DNA from: Mycogone perniciosa
Lineage: Eukaryota; Ascomycota; Sordariomycetes; Hypocreales; Hypocreaceae
Direction of reading: 5' to 3'
DNA: 64,000 nucleotides
NCBI GenBank assembly: GCA_025331125.1
Contig: JAOALB010000022.1
Coordinates: 62,001 to 126,000 of the forward strand
The position numbers were made by a program, and so were the translations under genes. Of this stretch, positions 32,764 to 44,123 are shown piece after piece. A model generated the notes under the pieces. That model was not told the origin of the DNA. It saw only the letters and a list, made by a program, of their open reading frames with translations, and did no database searches. Within the stretch, counting starts at the first letter, position 1. Each line of letters begins with the position of its first letter.

Positions 32764-35700
32764 TAGTACGAGTACATATGAATGTTTGATACGGATGACT
32801 GTTTCCCGCTTTCACATTTTGAATATGCTATAACGGATGCGCTCCGTTTGTCTTTATCCTGGCCAATCTCGGGAGAGCGTGCCTAGTCCTAGTTTCTTCC
32901 GATGCGTGTATTTGCAAACAAGCATCAAGTGTAGAAAAAAAAGCCATCAGGGTAGGCCGGTAAAACAGACATGTTTGATGGTTGAACCCTCGATCAGTCG
33001 GGGAGGGCGAGACACGGGTACAAAGATTATGGATAGCAAACCCAATATCCTGGAGCCCGGGTTCAACCCTTCCATGAGTGGTGGAGGCTACGATGCGTTA
33101 CACGACAGGCAGATGAAAACGTGGCCATCCTCGTTCATATCTCCCGCCTGCAGGGTGGATAATGCGCATGGAAGCTTCTGAAAGGTTCCTCGAGCAAGGA
33201 TTTGATTCTTCCACCAGCCGGCTGTGCTTGTATGCCTTGTATGTACATAAGCCGTGGGGGCGGCAGAACACGGCGCTGCAGAGGTCAAATGCCGGGAGGA
33301 CAGCGCCAGGACGGCAACGTCAAGATTATTACCATGCAAACAGAAGCCTAGGAGGCGGTATGTACACGCCAATTGCCCATCTTCCTTTCTCCCGGCTTTT
33401 ACGAGACACTATTGAGTTTTTTTGGATTGGAAGATAATTGTTTCGGGTGCCTGTATGTATGTATAAACACGGACCCGAGAGTTGCGGCCCGGGGAAGCAC
33501 AAGGACGGGCCCGCCGCCGCCGCACAGAGAGAGCGCAATGATCTCTCGGACACGGACATCATGATCATGACCTGTTATTGGCCAAATCAATCGGTGTGAA
33601 AGCCGTGTTTTCCTTTCTTCGGCCAGCGCGATAAGAGCGGTCTGTTGAAGAAGGATCGGATGTGTTGGCTCCAAGACAGGCCAACTCATCAGTCACAACA
33701 ATACCTAGCAGGCAGCGACTTTGCTCGGAGCACAGCAGCTTACTACTCCGTACTCGTATCGCCAAGGAATCGAATACCGTCAGCAATCAGGAACAACGCC
33801 ACCTATATTTCTCCCTCTTTGCAAACAAACAAAACTCATATTACCATTTCTACTATTACTACTCATATGGAGTACTATTATTAAATAATTAGGAGCACTT
33901 TCGTAGACCAAACAGCTAATGTGGGGGAAGAGCTTGTGGCTTCCGCCGTCCCGTCGGGTAGGTAGAAAACATTTGTTTGCTGTGATGAGAGAGAGATGAG
34001 TTGACACTAAGAGAGAGGACGGCGCCAAACGGCCAAATTAACGCCGGCCTAGCACCTTAATAAAAGTACCTAGCTTTGGGGTATTACTGTGCCCTGATGG
34101 AGCCGGCATATACTCACGTGTACTCGTACGAAGTAGCACCTCCTCATGGTGGTATTATTCTACTCGTATGAGGTCAAAGAGAAACAAGTCCAAAGGTCTA
34201 CGAGTAAATGGTTGGCATTCAACTTGGCATATAGCACTGCATGACGCCAAGAAGTAAGTGTGCTTCGCACATAGGCTAGTAACGGTCATCATACCCATTA
34301 ATACTTATTTGATTCGAAAGAAATCTTTACAATACTACGGAGTACTCGTACTTCAAACTGCTACTGCTCTTTCCAGAAAGACCAGATCCCCAATACGAAT
34401 GCAGGAAGGTTATTAATATCCCGGGAGGAAATAGTGATGACGGCCTCGTTAGCTCCAACGCCTAGTCGCAATGGAACATTGGAAGTGATTAGAAGGGGCG
34501 CCGTAATCCAAGGTACGAGGACGCTATTCCCCAGGTCCCCTAAAAGTCACGGCTTGTTTTCCTCTAACACACACACCATCATTCATCCCCTTTGCCTCCC
34601 CTAAAGATCTCGGTCAGCCCCTGTCTTACCTTCCGGCTTGTCCATGACTTTTAGGGCTCCGGGGACGCGTTCCCGGCGAGATGGAGTCCCAACAACCAAG
34701 AAGCAAAGGTGGTGTTTTTCGAATCGGTAGATTTTCTCCACCGTGCGCCCCCATGAGCCCGTCGCGTGGCTGCTTTTGCTTGCGAGAGCCGCAATGCAAC
34801 CCTGAAATGCAGGCACTTCACGGGCAACCGGGTTCTTGGTATTGATTGCGCTGCAGGTATCTATATGTACGTACTACTCCATACTCCGTGCGTGCGGCAT
34901 GCATCCGCAATGAAGGGATCGATCCATTTCCAAGGCATTCGTCAATCTGGGTGAGTGAGCACTGTGTTCAGGGCCTGCGAATGCTACCCAACAGATAGGG
35001 TACGAGGACTTCGTAGTGGTAGTAATAGTAGTGCTCCGTATGAGTACTTTGGAGAAAGTAAAAGTAATCAACTGCGACAAACGGCGGGTACCCAACCAGC
35101 CCAGCGTTTTGGGTCAAAGGGCAGATCGCCAGCCATCACTGAAGGCTGTTGCATCAGCGCACGCCCAAAACACGCCCTTCAGGGACTCTCCTGGCACAAA
35201 CAGCGGCCCAGGGGCACAAGGGAGGGGACATGGCCCACGGGGGTGAGCGTAGAGCGACCCACTGTACCAGGCACGGATGGAGCCCGGTACAAGGTACGGA
35301 TAGCCAACATCCTAGCAGGTAGGAAGTACTCGTACCTCGCTCCTTTTTCTCATTCCCCGAACCTAGACCTGCTGGACCTGGGCCAGGACGGGCAATTTTT
35401 TCTCTCCTTGACCCTGGACCCCTTCGTCTTTTTGCTGGGAATGTCTTTATTGAGCCAAAGCGCGTCCAGGACATTGTCTAATCGGTGCAATCGCAACTCA
35501 TACAAAAGCTCCTGCCTTCCCACCTCCCACCCTTAGCCTCTTTCCTTCCATCACCATTCCAACCTTTCCCCTTCTTGTCTGGGCTCGAGAGCAGTCTAAT
35601 ATCCATCACCAAACCCTCCTCCTTCATCCTCGCCCGAGAAACACAGTCATCTCGCCTGTCTCGCCCATTACAGCACTATTGAGCCTAGATCCATCGCCCG

Positions 35701-36165
35701 GACCAGCACTCATAAGCTCTTCGACCGAATCCGGCGCCACGGCTATCCTCGTTAGCGACCCATTTGGTTCCGTTGCACCAGTGCCAGGTACCCGTCAATT
35801 CGTGACGGCTAAGCCCACCAGACGACCGTTTAATTACCAGAAACGTTGCTTGTTGCGCGTGTCAAGAATTTCCGCTCCACTAGGAACCCTCGCGACAGCA
35901 CCCCTATTTCTGGACCTTGGAAACCTTTAATATTTACGTTGCCCTCGAGTGTCCTGCATTGTACACCTGCTTTTGCGACAGATCTCGCTTGGTGTTATCG
36001 TCTAACGGAACAGATATAATTCGCGTCAACTGCCACCTTTCGCAGATTCCTAGCGATATCCACGACTCCGACGCTCGCAAATTGGTCGCTTTTGGGCAGT
36101 GAATTCTCGCATTTCCATTGCCATTGGGATTGTTTCCGTTCTGATCGTGTTACGATAATTCTAAT

Positions 36166-36312
36166 GTAAGTCACCATCTCTGGATTATCCCACACACGCT
36201 TTGTTTCCTTAGTCACACTCATCAATCCTTGTTGAATGAGCCAATGTATAAAGGCATTATGGCGTCCGAACGTTCGTTGCTGGCATCGCTTGCTAACTAT
36301 CTGCTTCATCAG
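36166..36312 (+). other. Candidate 5'-leader intron of the small-ORF gene
   Basis: A consensus donor GTAAGT at 36166 pairs with an acceptor at 36312 preceded by GCTAAC and TATCTGCTTCATCAG, the standard fungal branch-site spacing. Length is 147 nt. A second AG at 36212 would give a 47-nt intron but lacks a branch site. The intron ends 37 nt before the ATG at 36350, so it would lie in the 5' UTR. Confidence 0.5.
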
Positions 36313-36349
36313 TCTCTCAATTCGTCTTTTCACAACCACATCACTCAAG

Positions 36350-36442
36350 ATGTTCGAGTCAAGCGCCAAGCCTTGCAACATGGGTCGCGGTGCCTATGAC
36401 ACAACTGGACTCCCCAAGCCCCCTCCTCCTCAGCCTCGATAA
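36350..36442 (+). CDS. Candidate small-protein gene (30 codons, frame uncertain)
   Basis: The ATG sits in a good context (CACTCAAGATGT) 37 nt after a strong leader intron acceptor. It opens a 30-residue frame with a Cys, then GRGAYDTTG and PKPPPPQPR before TAA. The region behind it is open in the other two frames as well. The +1 frame runs to TAG at 36516-36518 and reads WSFGCGQYCQENIYNGQD. The third frame runs to TAA at 36562-36564 and includes NTAKKTSTMDKTRLSRWLRR. An extra intron (for example 36384-36433, weak GTCGCG donor) would join the start to the third frame and give about 54 residues. I do not recognise any of these peptides. A pyrimidine-rich stretch at 35510-35670 could be the transcription start region, making the leader unusually long. 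Confidence 0.35.
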   Translation: MFESSAKPCNMGRGAYDTTGLPKPPPPQPR

Positions 36443-38920
36443 ATGGAGTTTCGGTTGCGGACAATACTGCCAAGAAAACATCTACAATGGACAAGACGCG
36501 CCTGAGCCGGTGGCTTAGACGAAACGGCCATGATTGGCCTCTCACCTCGACATATGCTTTTTAATTACTTCGACACAGGGATATTGTCCACGACAGTCCT
36601 TGCATAATATTTTCGGTACAGCTTTTAATGCGACGCTGTCGACTGTACAATTGGCGGCATAGAAGGTCCCCTCAGCTGCAGGGACGCTTGATACGATTTG
36701 AAGTTGCTTACGGTTTTTGCTTTTCTCCGGATTCCACACGGCGTTTGAAAATAGACGGAAAAGTTCACTGGAAAATACGCTTGGTCTTTCTTTTGGCACA
36801 GTCTTTCGTCATACCTCATCTGTCATTGAGATGCGGTGCCCTGGTCAAGGGCGTCTCTGGAATGCAGATTCAGCGGGTCCGCGTTATGTCTCAGGTCGGA
36901 CTGTATCGATGACGCCACTCATTCAGCCTACGACATGGGAATACCGACACAGATGGGTATGCACGGTTAGCACGCCGATTTACATAATCAACACCTGAGG
37001 GTATAATGGATGGTATTAAAAGGTCGGTTTGGGATGAAAAGAATCGTTTGGGAACATGCATATAGACTTGGGTGTGTTTGTTTTGGTGAGTTATTTTGTC
37101 TGGATTTTCAAAATTTCTCTTTCACTCTTGGCTTAAGTCCCCTCGCGAGGACTTGGCCAATGCTGGTGTAAGAATGGGTGTATCAGGCAACAAGACCTCG
37201 TTGGCCATGTACTTGTAACATTTCCTCTTGTACTATGTCTATTGGAGAAGGGGAAGCAAGCAATGAGCGGCTCTGCCGCTGTCGAGGATCTGGGCTGGGC
37301 TCAGAATGTTCATGGAAGATACCCCTTTACATCTGCACTGTATAGATAGATAGATTACATTCTAGAGAATGGAAGCTGCTTCACGGCACAATAATCTGTT
37401 CCGACTGTCTGATTGTGATTGCCGATTTGAAGATTGGAGGCCTACTGCGAAGTACACATCAAGCACTAAATGACCTTGAACTCAATCATACCCTCAGATT
37501 TGCGGCTTTGTTCTAATAGCTAATGCCCATGCACAGCTCTTCAGTCTACCCCCTAATAATCTAGCTTCCTTGTTCCAAAAGTTTTTCCCTTCTATTTCCT
37601 CTCTAATTCAGTATGGGAGCTAAAGATGAGACTGAGTAGGGAAAAGGGGGAATAAGAAAGCTAGATTCATAAGAACGACAAATGGGAAAATAGCAGACAC
37701 GGCTGAAATTTCACGGAGTAACTCTATTCACGCACACACGCATACACACACAATTACTCTGTAAAAACACTTTTTTTCTCATGCAGGGAAATTAAAAAAA
37801 AAACAATATCAGAAGCTTGTTTTTTTTATGTGGTTTCCTTTGCATGTTTCTATTTTTTTATAGATGCAAGGCGATTCGAGCGCGTTTAGTGCTGCAGTAG
37901 TGGGATGCAGGGCCGGGCCGACACTGCTGGAGGGTTGGGAGGTAGAGGTCTTCGATTGGCTGCGGCTAAAGCCTATGGAGTGTGCGAAATCCGGGATCTG
38001 GATCTGGGGAACAGCGCCCAGTTTTTTGTTTTGTTTTACGGCGGTGGGGCGCACGCATATGCAATGGCAATCAAGATTTTGGGTGTTTGAGGGCTGTTGT
38101 TGAGGCTGAGGGAGGGAGAGAAAGAAAAAGAAAAAGAAGAGATGGGCGTTTCGATCGGGAAGAACCGATGGTATGCGATCCAATGCTTTAGGGGGTGTTC
38201 GATGTGGCTTGCGGCTGTGATGTAGTATTACCGTCGCTTTTGAGGTTTGGGCTGCATTGTATGAAGTAATTACGCAGTATGGAGTGCGAGTAATAAACCT
38301 AGGCTCTCTTACTTTGTTGGGCGTTGGGGGGGGCAGCGAGAGAGACATGGGGGGCGTACTTCAAACTCGTAGATATTAATTATATTTCTCCTTTCCTTGC
38401 TTGTGACGAACTGGTGGTGATTGGAATCCAAGACTGGTTCTCAGTACATAATCCAGATGTCACTTGATCGCGCATTCCTGCGTCTATCCACACGGGAGGA
38501 GGTCTGTCGCAACTCCATAGTATATGTATATACATATGCACGTCAGTCACTGTGTTGAAGCGGTCTCAAATATGAGCTGAGGGTTAGACAGACAACAGTT
38601 GTGGAAGAGACATTGACGCAGATCGGGCATACAGACTTGGCACTTCGTACACTACACGAACTCTGTCTGTCCCCGAGTACGAAGTATTCCTCTCATGTTT
38701 CTCGTCTATGAAATTCTAGTCCGAGCTGAATCGAAGCGAGCAAGCCTCTTTGATGGTGGCGGTGTTTCGATCGTATACTCGTACTCCGGGCTTCGTACGA
38801 AGTGCTTCGTACATGATGGCCCTTGATAACGAAGCACACCCTCTTGTGCGGCTACAAGCGCTGAGCTAGCAGAGTGTCTCGACTTTCCCTTGAGCATTTC
38901 CTTTCAACAAACCACCCCCA

Positions 38921-38951
38921 TACGAAGTAACTTCGTACAAGTACTCCGTAC
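38921..38951. repeat. Nearly perfect inverted repeat plus half site, 3' flank of amidase gene
   Basis: TACGAAGT and ACTTCGTA form 8-bp arms with a 1-nt spacer (38921-38937), followed by GTACTCCGTAC. The array ends 9 bp from the stop codon of the minus-strand amidase gene, so it should be part of its 3' UTR. Confidence 0.75.
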
Positions 38952-38959
38952 AGATGCCG

Positions 38960-40348
38960 CTATATTTCGGGATAGACGTCTCTGTACCCCAACCCAACAA
39001 AAGCCATCATTGTTAGCCTTACCAGGATTCCTCACCCACATGAGTCTTCACAAAGGAATAAGAACGGCCAACACTTACGTCCGTCTCTGAAGCGGCATCT
39101 CTCTCCGCACCCGCTCCACCTCCTCCGCGTCAATATCCACAAACCCAACCGCCTCAACCGCCCCGTCCTCGGCATTGCCCTGGCCGTCCGCCGTGCCCTT
39201 CAGCCGGAGCACCACACGGCCCCACGGATCAACCACCATGCTCCGCCCGTAGCTCGCCCGCTTCTCGTTGTGCCGGCCCACTTGCGCTGCCGCCACCACC
39301 CAGCTTTGCGTCTCGATGGCCCGCGCGCGCAGCAGCGTCTCCCAGTGAGCCTCCCCCGTGCGCAGCGTGAAGGCGCTGGGGTATGTGAGGATGTGGGCGG
39401 GGCGGGTGGCCCATATGCTGGTGCGAGCAGGCTGGGCGAGAGCGAGGGCGGTTTCTGGGAAGCGGAGGTCGAAGCAGATGAGGCTGCCTATACGGCCTAC
39501 GGGGGAGTCGAACGGTGGTGTCAGTTTGGTTCCTGGCTGGACCGTGGCGCTTTCTCGTAGAGAGCCGTAGTCGAAGACGTGGAGCTTGTCGTATGTTGCC
39601 GAGTGCTCGATGGTGCCTTCGGCGTTGATGTACAGCGCCCTATTGAGGATCTTGCGTGCCGGTTGGTTGGTTTCTGGCTCGTCTATCGTGGCAGTCGTAT
39701 CATGGATGCCGACGTGAATGGCGATGGAGTGAGTCTTTGCGGCGGCTCGTAGCCCTTGAACGAAGGGAGACGCGGCATGTGGAACAGCAAGGTCCAGCGA
39801 GGCCTGGGCGTTTGGAGCGATGTAGTCGCATGCTTCTGGAAGGAAGAGGACCTGACGGCTTCATCGTCAGTACCCCCATCTACTGTCTCGGGTCATGGAG
39901 ATATGCGGAGATGCGGACTTCTATCCCCGATCACGACAGATGGATTATTTATCATGGCTTAGACAGGTTCATGACGATGACATTCCCGGTGTCACGTCCG
40001 TAGCTCGCATTCCTCGCCAGTGGACCTCCCTCTGGTCTCACAATCCCATATCCCTGATCACGGCATCTTGCAGCAACAAGATCGAAGACACTGAACCGAA
40101 CAAAGGGAGCGGGCAGAGAGCATACTATCCATATAGTAGTATGAATGAAGTACATACCTTGGCTCCGCCAATGGCCGCTTTAGCCACCAATCTCACACAT
40201 TGATCCAGATTCGCTTTGATCGATCCGGTGGAGCAGGTCTGCCCTACTGCCTAATACATATGTACGCGAGAGGCGTTTTGTCAACATTCCGCAAATTTCC
40301 TGTATTTTCTCTCCCTCGAGGTGTATGTGGACGCACTGCTATCGTCAT
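38960..40348 (-). CDS. NIT2: Nitrilase-superfamily amidase, deaminated glutathione amidase type (Nit2-like)
   Basis: Four exons (40348-40337, 40250-40158, 39851-39079, 38981-38960) give 299 residues. The catalytic triad is visible: E41 in FLPEACDYI, K124 in YDKLHVFD and C161 in ICFDLRFPE. The protein begins MTIAAVGQTCSTGS and ends RRTDVYPEI, both typical of the Nit1/Nit2 branch, whose members hydrolyse deaminated glutathione formed by transaminase side reactions in cytosol and mitochondria. The first exon codes only four residues (MTIA), the last only seven plus a split codon. The second intron, 306 nt, is several times longer than most here. I saw no extra exon needed between GGAK and VLFLPEA. 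Substrate preference is inferred from the family. Confidence 0.88.
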
Positions 40349-41536
40349 GATGAAAGGGAGGTGTGTTGTCTAAGGTTGTGAGTGAGTGAGTGACAACCTC
40401 CCTTCAATGGCGGGGTAATAGCATGCAATATGATAGGCAAATATACGAAGTAGAGAGAGCTTTGGTTAATAAAATACGAGGTATCTAATACTCCGTACGG
40501 AGTACTCAGTACTCCGTAGTATTAATAGTAGTAGGTACTATTAGCATCGGGATGAGATATCAAGTTACCGGGGTTATCATCGTACGACGAAACTACTTTC
40601 GATTTCACGGTCAACCAACTCTCATCTCACCAAGTGTTGCTCGGACTGCGATAGAGTGGTAGGCCCATGAGGTTTCTTACTTATGCCAATCACCGTCATC
40701 GTTCTTCTTTTCACTCATCACGACTAGCTGTTCTGAAGAATCAAAACAAGTTTGCACGAGACTTTTCTCCTCTTTGTCGTCCTCTTCATCGTCCTCTTCA
40801 CACTCAGTCATTTATGAGATGAGATGATAGTTCTGGATGAGGATTCTCCAAGGCATTCAACAAGCTATTTTCATCACAGAATCTCGAAAAGGTAACCATG
40901 AAATCCCACACGCGACCACCCACCCTTCTCATAGTACTACTCCGTAGTACTTAATCCATAACCCTTCATTATTACCTCTTCACCAACATCGACATCTTTC
41001 ATCATAGAGTATTACATCATATCGGGTTGTTCGACATAATCAATGGCGGAGCACTCGCGATCATGTAGCCAAGGAATCATTGAAACTCATAAAGGGCAAC
41101 TTTCGCCCCTTCTATTTTCCATCTGTCATCTGTTGCTGAGCCAGCATTCTCTTCTGCTAGCCATCACCACCGCCGCTTTAGCCCCCCCAAATCCTCCAAA
41201 CACAGCGTAGCCCTGTGTATCATAGAGGGGGCCAGAGGCCTGTCAGGGGCCCCTAAGAATCCAGCCAGCTTCCTCCATCATGCGAGTCTCGCATGGCAAA
41301 ACAAAGAAGCAGTGGTAGTAATAATAAAGTGAAAAACGAGAAGCCCCCAAACCGGGCTATTCCCCTCCCTCAAATCCCCGCCTTTCCCCCTATGCCTTAA
41401 AATAAATCTTGAACGCCGGGCTTAACTCAAATCGCGCAAAACGTCAACGATAATCTGTACACGGCGCAGGGTATCACTTCCTCGCTTGAACCCGCCCACT
41501 ATTTTCCAGCTCGTCAGCCCCTCCTCTCGTCATTAA
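40349..41536. other. Intergenic region with overlapping palindromes
   Basis: About 1.2 kb form the promoter side of the amidase gene and the 3' flank of TAF4. It contains a GTGA tandem run near 40378-40393, a palindrome cluster at 40489-40520 and another half-site pair at about 40932-40952. No supported gene. Confidence 0.5.
40489..40520. repeat. Overlapping palindromes of the ACTCCGTA family
   Basis: A perfect 16-bp palindrome TACTCCGTACGGAGTA (40489-40504) overlaps a second inverted repeat in which CGGAGTACT and AGTACTCCG are separated by one C. Three half sites therefore alternate in orientation within about 32 bp, some 150 bp upstream of the amidase start codon. Confidence 0.85.
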
Positions 41537-43528
41537 TTACTTGGGGTTCGAATTGTCAAGGTGTATATAGGCGCTCTGTAACGCCTTGGATTCTCGGCCG
41601 TCTCGCTCCAGTACGGTGATCCAGTCACGTAGCTGGATATTCTTCCCCTTCTCTTTATCTTCTCGCCACGTTCCCAATCGGTTTCTTCCCTCTGTCGTCA
41701 TGGCCATGCTAGCTGGCGACGGTGTGCCTGGTGTGCCATTTGGTCCTTTGCCAGGGCCTGGTGTGGCCCTCGTAGGGGTACTAGCCCCACTGCCTCCGCG
41801 ACCAACGTTCATCCAGTCGTACGTCTTGCCCGACTTCTTTTTGCCAAAGAGGCTGCCCTTGCCTCCTAAGCCAGCAAACATGCTGCTCGTCATGTTTTGG
41901 TTCGCGTGGCTGTTTGCCTCCGCGGCCTTCAAGGCCTGGTTCTTCTTCATTTCCTTCTTTGTCATGGCCTTGTCCGATTCTGGTGCTACTGACCCCGGTG
42001 TCCCAGGTGCCACGCTCCCTGATCGTGATACCGAGTTTCCTGAATCTGCCAAACCCTCCTTGCGCTTTTGGCGTCTGCGTAACCGAGCCTCTTCCCACTC
42101 ACGCTCCTGTCTGGCCAGGTCTCGCATTGTCAACATTGCGTATGAAGAGATCTTGGGCAGCTTGGTAGGTGGCAGCTTGCCATCCAGATTGGCAACATCG
42201 GCGGAACCTATGTAGGGTGAGTAAAGACGTTGTTATGATGGATAAATCTCGTAATACTCACGTTTCAACGGGCTGGTACCAGAGCCATCAGCACCGGCCG
42301 TGTCCGTTCCCGTTCCCTTGCCGTCCTCTGATGTGTCCATAAGTTCTAATGGCTCTGCATTCAGTGGAGCTGCGGCTACTGCCCACTCTTCTGGCACATC
42401 GCCATGTGAGGTCTTTTGCCGGGTCTTGGCAATCATATCGGCATCTTCTACCAATTCACGTATACGTTGCTTCGTTGCAATCGATAACAACGCGAGCTGG
42501 TCGACCAGAAAAGCATCGTGTGGGATGAAAGATCCGCAAGTTTCTACCATGGTCGAATCTGGTCCCGGCTGCACCTTGACTGTAACTTTCGGCGTGGCGA
42601 AATTGTCTGGATGCCGCAGCTTGCCCAATGTTGGGCCATTGTTCTTCAGTTCCAAGTTGAGTCCAAGGTGATGCTCCCGCGCAATTTTCTCAGCGCGTCG
42701 GTGCAGCAGTGCGACAAGGAGGAAAGGATCGTTGACTTCTTGTGACCTCTGTACAGCTAGCCGCATCGATGAGTTCACCCATGCCTGTTCGGCTGCTTGC
42801 GCAGCATATTGCTCCTGGGTCAGGTCGGTGAGCTGAGCAGGCTGGTTCGCTGCGCCAGCGCCATAGAATGTTGACTTGGGGCCCGCTGGATGATGGGCAA
42901 ATCCTGTCCTGGCCTCGGGGTTTGCATCCAACGCGTTTGAGTAGAGCTCTGCCATATACTGCTCCTCTGCACGAAGATCGATTCCCGTCCCAGCCAATGA
43001 ATCTGTCACGTCGTACTCGTAGTCCTTTGTAGGTCTCTCTGCTGGTTTCTGGGGCGGGCCCATCATGCCAGGAGCCTGTATTGGAGGAGCCATGTGATGT
43101 ATGGGCTGCATCGTTGCGTTTGTGTATTGGGGCATTGGAATTGGGACTGGCGTTGGCGATTGCATCGGCTGCGGTGCGGGCATGGTAGGGGTCGTTGCCG
43201 GCTGCGAGGTATTCGGAAGATTCAGGCCCGGTGTGGTGTGCCCGTTTGTGTAAGGCATCGCATACCCCGTCGACACACTTGGAGTTGGGGTCGGCGGCGG
43301 GTATACAGGAGAACCAACTGCTGGCGGTGGGGTGGCCGCTGCCACAGGACTCATAGTGTACGGCGAAGCAGCATATGGCGATCCGGGCTGTGACACTGGC
43401 CCGTCCGTTCGAACTCGCTTGTTTGGTGGAAGCGCAAAACCAGACTGTGATGCCGCAGGGGATGGGCTGGGCTGGGGGGGCGAGAACGCCCGCGGCGGGA
43501 CCTGCGGCTGCGGTTGTGCCATATTCAA
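41537..43528 (-). CDS. TAF4: TFIID subunit TAF4
   Basis: Two exons (43528-42262, 42207-41537) with a 54-nt intron give 645 residues. The first 160 residues are Pro/Gln/Thr-rich and disordered. The conserved region starts near 195 (DLRAEEQYMAELYSN), continues through QEQYAAQAAEQAWVNSS and DPFLLVALLHRRAEKIAREH, and includes FIPHDAFLVDQLALLSIATKQRIRELVEDA. After the junction come SYAMLTMRDLARQEREWEEARLRRRQKRKE and the terminal WMNVGRGG and IQLRDWITVLERDGRES blocks. This matches fungal TAF4, which pairs with TAF12 through a histone-fold and helps TFIID bind core promoters. A second in-frame ATG lies two codons downstream. It diverges from YSH1 across 595 bp. Confidence 0.88.
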
Positions 43529-44123
43529 GACCTTAGCAGCAGGTCACTCTCAGCGGAGGCGATGCAAGGGGGCAGGCGACGAGGTCGTGGGCGCGGCGGT
43601 CGATGCACTTCAACAGGCAACGAAGCCTGTCACGGTGGTCGTGACTCGTCCCATCCGACGCGCACAACCTTCACGGTCCGGTCGAGCTGTCGAGTTTTCG
43701 GCGGTTGAGTCAAACGGCGCCCGCAGTAATGATATGCGCCGTCTCGGGGATAGAAATGCGTTTCGTATCGTCGTCGAGCAGAGCCGGTGTTTCGGAGGCG
43801 AGTGCATGAAGAGGGAGCTTCGAAAGAGAGAACGGGGGTCGCGTAAATTTAGAGTCACGTGAATCGGAGCCGCAACTGTACGCGCTCGGCGAGCCGACCT
43901 TTAACCGCTGTAACTTCAATGATAGAACCGCGACAACTTGCAGCAAATGACAATAGTAACATCTACTGTGCTATTGTGCTATTGTGCCGCAAAAATTGCG
44001 TCCCAGACAGCTATTGTCCGGCTCCGCGCGGCGCATCTGAAGCGCCGGTGACACTGACCTTCTAGGAACGGCGTTCCCCCACAGATGTAAGCTGTCTCCC
44101 AGAGCCTGTTGGCGAACGCGATC
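43529..44123. promoter_or_regulatory. Divergent promoter of TAF4 and YSH1
   Basis: The 595 bp between the two start codons must hold both promoters. It is GC-rich and lacks the ACTCCGTA-type motifs common elsewhere. No TATA box is evident. Confidence 0.5.

Larger units (their letters stand above)
27721..38959. other. 11.2-kb gene-poor region rich in short palindromic motifs
   Basis: No ORF over 193 codons occurs and none shows a recognisable domain, although neighbouring DNA carries a gene every 2-3 kb. Base composition is mixed rather than strongly AT-rich, so it does not look like repeat-induced point mutation debris. I find no transposase or reverse transcriptase remnant. Half sites such as TACTCCGTA, TACGAAGTA and TACTCGTA recur many times (about 28780-28920, 30650-30920, 31130-31450, 31620-31650, 32748-32780, 34125-34350, 34990-35045, 38640-38951). 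A promoter-like TATA box lies at 31062, and a candidate small gene is near 36.35 kb. The rest may be long promoters or non-coding transcripts. Confidence 0.6.

Noticed and set aside
34955..35536. 193-codon open frame on the plus strand, the longest of the gene desert
   Set aside because: It runs through half-site motifs and CT-rich DNA and shows no domain; without transcript evidence I do not call it a gene.
36166..36212. Shorter 47-nt version of the leader intron
   Set aside because: The acceptor TTCCTTAG is good but there is no CTAAC-like branch site between donor and acceptor, unlike the 147-nt version.
37809..38348. 179-codon open frame on the minus strand
   Set aside because: The product is a Ser/Pro/Phe low-complexity string derived from homopolymer tracts, with no family feature or intron signals.
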